DNA of 64,000 nt from positions 251,975 to 315,974 of the forward strand of contig DF239121.1 of the NCBI GenBank assembly GCA_000507305.1. The letters are read 5' to 3'. Below the pieces are notes generated by a model, which searched no databases, was not told where the DNA came from, and saw only the letters and a list, made by a program, of their open reading frames with translations. The position numbers and the translations under genes were made by a program. Source of the DNA: Breviolum minutum Mf 1.05b.01 (lineage: Eukaryota; Sar; Dinophyceae; Suessiales; Symbiodiniaceae). Positions 60,701-64,000 of this stretch are shown here, piece by piece (positions within the stretch are counted from its first letter, which is position 1; each line of letters starts with the position of its first letter).

Positions 60701-63472
60701 CAATCACAGGGAATCAATCAAAAATAACTGAATACATGTCTTCAAGCATATATATATATAGATATAGATGAATGCATATACATACACACACACATATGCT
60801 TGATATATCTTGACTCATTAGTCAAAATATGATAGCCAACCAATTTGGATGTCCAATGCCCATTTTTGTTTCCATGTTCTTCCATCATTTAGGTGACGTA
60901 TATATAAATATTATATAAACAAATTTGTGAGATGTTGTTAATTAAACTAAAAATGCAATATAAGCATATCTTAGGGTATTCCCCAATCGGGGCAAGAATG
61001 GCAACTACACTCAACATTTATAAACTACAAAGCTGCATTCCTCTTCAAAACAATTTCAATGGATAATCATTAGGTTGAAGTGCGCCAAAAAAAAAGGTAG
61101 CCATCACTGTCTCCATCTGTGGGGTGATCTCCATCAGTCCGATTCAGTCATGGTAAATACCCAAGCTGGGATCCCAAAGCCTATGTCAGCATGGTCTACT
61201 AGTTGACTGACATGGTCTACTAGTTGACTGACATATCGCCCTTTACTTGCTAAATCTTTGAAATCCTCCTTGTAATCCCATCTCGGTTGCAACGAGTACC
61301 AACAAATTTCACTATCAACTAAGCACCAACCATGCTTTGTTGGCCTTGAATCAAAGATGAATCCAAGCCCATCACCCACCTCCAACGGTCTATCCCATCC
61401 AACAAAAAAAACTATAAACCCAATCCTATAAAACCCATCCCATCTGGGCCCGTGAAAAATGTCACATTTTTTCCCATGGAAACTGCCAGTTTCTTTTGGG
61501 ATAATTGGCCCATCTTCATTCCCCAATACATTTCTACTTGTTGGTTGAACCAACCCTTTTGAAAAAATATTCTCGTCAAATTGGATTCCATTTCCCCAAA
61601 AAAGTGGGAAGTTTTATATACCCTTCCCGAAGTTTAACAGTTCGCCCCTGAAAAAAAAAAAAGTTGACAAGACGATCCTTTCCTTTTGGAATGGTGACAT
61701 TTTCAGGGGCTATGTCATGTTCAACTTCCAGGGGTCTATTTGAGTTGCCACCCACCTAGATGTGTGTCTAAACCACGGGCTTGTTGCCACACCTGTGCCA
61801 ACTTCAAGGCTTGTTGTGTTAGATGTAGCTCACGTGATGCCACCTCCACTTGAGCCTAGTGATCCGAGGATGATTGAAGATCCGTAGGTGGTGAGATTTG
61901 GGAGGAACTGTTCCTTGGGGCAAAATGTGAATACCCTCTGGTAAACTAACATAGCAATGGAATATCCCCATTTTCAATAGGAAAATCATCTTCAAAGGGT
62001 CCATTTTCCATTGCTATGTTAGCTTACCAGAGTGTATTCGTTCAGGTTGGAAAAAAGGAGATGCATATCTGATTTTTTTGGGGTTAATCTAGATGGAAAA
62101 ACATCTACAACTTTTTAGTCTTTGTGTCTGAGCATCTTGTATAAAATGTGTACTATATATAAATATATATATGTTGACTGTGGGGTAATTTTGGAGTATA
62201 GAAAAATATCAATATAATATACATCCATATATCTGAATATAAATTAAAAAATATATACCCGTGCAATACGTATAGTTTTTCACATTCCTCCCCATGAAGC
62301 AAACACCAACCCAACACTTACGCCTCAATCTGTCGTAGCTGCGACATGGCGGCAGACACCTCCGACTGAGCATGGGACAACTTTGCAACATGTCTCCTCC
62401 AAGTTCCCTTTTTTTGCCAGGGCCTCCAAGTTCCCTGAAAAGTACATTGACCTACCACATTAACATAAAATGTATTGGCCAAAAAATGTCAGTTGCAAAC
62501 TGCGTACATAAGTATAGAGAGATTATAAAATGAGAAGCCGGCAAAATTCCAAGAGAACGCGTATACTTAAGAAGTTGCACATCAATGTCAGGCCTCCTGT
62601 ATCAACCTTTTTGCCACCTACATGGTATAAATGAAAAAAAAATAATATATATATATATATACGTATACAATGGTATCTGTATTAAACACACCGGTTGATC
62701 TCACAACCATGGGGTGGTTGAATCTTTACAATCAACAAAACCGTTGTGTTTTGCCCGTTGTGAAAGGCTTCTGGCTCTCCAAGTCCCAGATGATCAGTTG
62801 TCGAAGAAGTTGTTTGCCATGAAAACATCTTGATCCAAATCGCCGATTAAAAACAAACAACTACCCTCCTGGGAATTAACATATCCCACCTATGGAAAAG
62901 GAAAATCATCTTCCCAGCTACCTTCAAATGTGATATGATATCTTGCTTCCCTGGAGGGTCCACTTTTGCTTCTTGACTTGTCCAGGATCACCTCCTTAAC
63001 ACCTTACAGAAACCGCCGATCCAAATCGAAACCCGCCTGATCTTCAGTTGGCAAAGGAGTTGCAGTTGTACTTTCATTCGACAACTCAGCCAGCACATTC
63101 TGGATAGACGAGCTAGGTTGGAGCGCAAATTATGCCAATATCATACATGGGATTTGAAAAAAAGGCTGGATCTCAAAGTCACTAAGCTTCCCACTGGACC
63201 ATCACCCAAAGGAATCACCTTTCGTGGTCGATGAAACAACTTGGACAAAAAAACACGTTTTTTTTTTCAGAGAAGGTATATACTGTAGCAGGATTAAACA
63301 ATAAATCAATTTCAACACATCTTCTATCCATCAACTAGGTGAAGGAAATTTCGGAAAAAAAACACATCCACCACCTTTCACCATATGTTCAACACCCACA
63401 CCTCGGGAAGATCTGGTGCTGTGGCACCTTTACCATGTGCACCTGGAGGTATGGCTTCGAGAAAGTTCACCC
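57724..63472 (-). CDS. Coiled-coil protein, 3' part of a gene running off the right edge
   Basis: Function not recognised. Supported exons (5' to 3'): 63402-63472 (VNFLEAIPPG...), 63008-63099 (NVLAELSNESTTATPLPTED...), 62324-62396 (HVAKLSHAQSEVSAAMSQLR...), 61756-61855 (AQVEVASRELHLTQQALKLA...), 59873-59944 (AKTDLAQLEARLERLQ...), 58497-58525 (DEDAARSLR), 58016-58075 (NMQAIDAILKGQNDIQATK), and 57724-57799 (QLTKQVEQLQSSLDDTFDRL..., then stop). The last three join in phase. Joins further upstream are less complete and exons are probably missing between 62.4 and 63.0 kb and between 59.9 and 61.7 kb. Heptad-like Leu/Ala/Gln-rich helices dominate, so it is probably a structural or cytoskeletal coiled coil. 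The 62324/61855 intron and the 58497/58075 intron fit GC-AG ends. The start lies beyond 64000. Confidence 0.72.
61192..61236. repeat. 21-bp tandem duplication
   Basis: catggtctactagttgactg plus a, twice in a row, inside an otherwise open 139-codon minus frame (61134-61553) that lies in an intron of the coiled-coil gene. Confidence 0.85.
61934..62034. mobile_element. MITE-like element, ggtaaactaacata family
   Basis: About 100-bp copy with arms ccctctggtaaactaacata and tatgttagcttaccagagtg. It sits inside the apparent GC-AG intron 61856-62323 of the coiled-coil gene. Confidence 0.7.
62864..62958. mobile_element. MITE-like element, same family as 1730-1820
   Basis: Begins ccctcctgggaattaacata and ends ttccctggaggg, with the shared internal motif aaaatcatcttcc. 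It lies between exons of the coiled-coil gene. Confidence 0.65.
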
Positions 63473-64000
63473 CTGAGCATGGATTGAACACCTAGGATGC
63501 TGGATACAAGGATTCACCGGGATGACGTCAGACACATTTGTAGGCTGGATCTACCCCCCAACGAGTAACGGTCATCACCAGGATTATGTTACTTAATTTT
63601 GAGTAGGGAATCCCAACCCAACCTTCATTTGCCACAACCTGGAAGTTCCTTTTGGTGGGTTTTTGACGGTGAGATGGAGAATTGATGGTTTGCGAGTCGG
63701 TGGTATATTAAATGAAACCACGGGTTGATTGGTCGCCAGTTGGTGATTTGCCGATCGGTGGTTAAAACTAGTGAAGACATTCTTTAAGTAGAGATTCCTT
63801 TCATAGTTGATTCCCATGCGCAGTTCATCACCAACATTAGCCACAAAAAAAAAGAGGATGGACTGGGAAGCTTTCATCATGTTCCATTGGATTAAGGGTT
63901 TGGTGTCTTAGGGGCTCACTTGAAATATCTATTAACACTTAAGACTTTGAGAACATATTCATGGATCTTTGGCTGGAAGCATCGTCACATTCATCACTAC

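Noticed and set aside
1..64000. tRNA, rRNA, CRISPR arrays, bacterial operons or viral genes
   Set aside because: None seen; repeats are microsatellites or short inverted-repeat elements and no ribosome-binding-site-led ORFs occur.

Overview
The window looks like nuclear DNA of a photosynthetic dinoflagellate. This is an inference, made from four things in the sequence. (1) Every gene I could reconstruct lies on the minus strand, head to tail, and several neighbours are only about 120-390 bp apart. (2) Exons are tiny (14-163 bp, apart from one of 714 bp and a 209-bp last exon) and introns are long. (3) In the two recognisable genes all 19 intron 3' ends read AG followed by an exonic G, donors are weak, and two introns are best explained as GA-AG. 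(4) A plastid-lipid protein starts with a hydrophobic signal followed by an FVAAP motif, as in the bipartite targeting peptides of peridinin dinoflagellates. No bacterial-type genes, rRNA, tRNA or CRISPR were seen.

Layout from high to low coordinates, which is the direction of transcription: a coiled-coil gene entering from the right edge (stop near 57724); a small gene ending at 55398 that seems to hold a 16-nt intron; a complete 103-residue orphan (55191 to 54403); another orphan gene starting at 54284; a poorly resolved block (about 41.6-52.5 kb); a complete plastid lipid-associated protein (PAP/fibrillin) gene (41588 to 34141); a poorly resolved gene ending at 24562; an unknown gene (24173 to 15225); a complete 12-exon ubiquilin gene (15030 to 6741); and an unknown gene starting at 5343 and running toward the left edge. 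I rebuilt exon chains by hand, requiring matching intron phase at each join. The ubiquilin chain gives 512 residues and the fibrillin chain 291 residues, both in frame throughout.

The non-coding DNA is crowded with short (about 90-230 bp) inverted-repeat elements of at least six families, scattered in introns and spacers. One ubiquilin intron (138 bp) consists almost entirely of such a repeat, with a second copy at about 35.16-35.27 kb, so it resembles an introner element. Microsatellites (TA, GAT, CA, GGAT/GATA) are frequent. Two single N bases (47950, 50601) mark unresolved positions.

The genes show no shared pathway: ubiquilin acts in cytosolic protein quality control and fibrillin in plastid lipid bodies or thylakoids. 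Ordinary ORF calling fails here, because most open frames over 60 codons are shadows or intronic.
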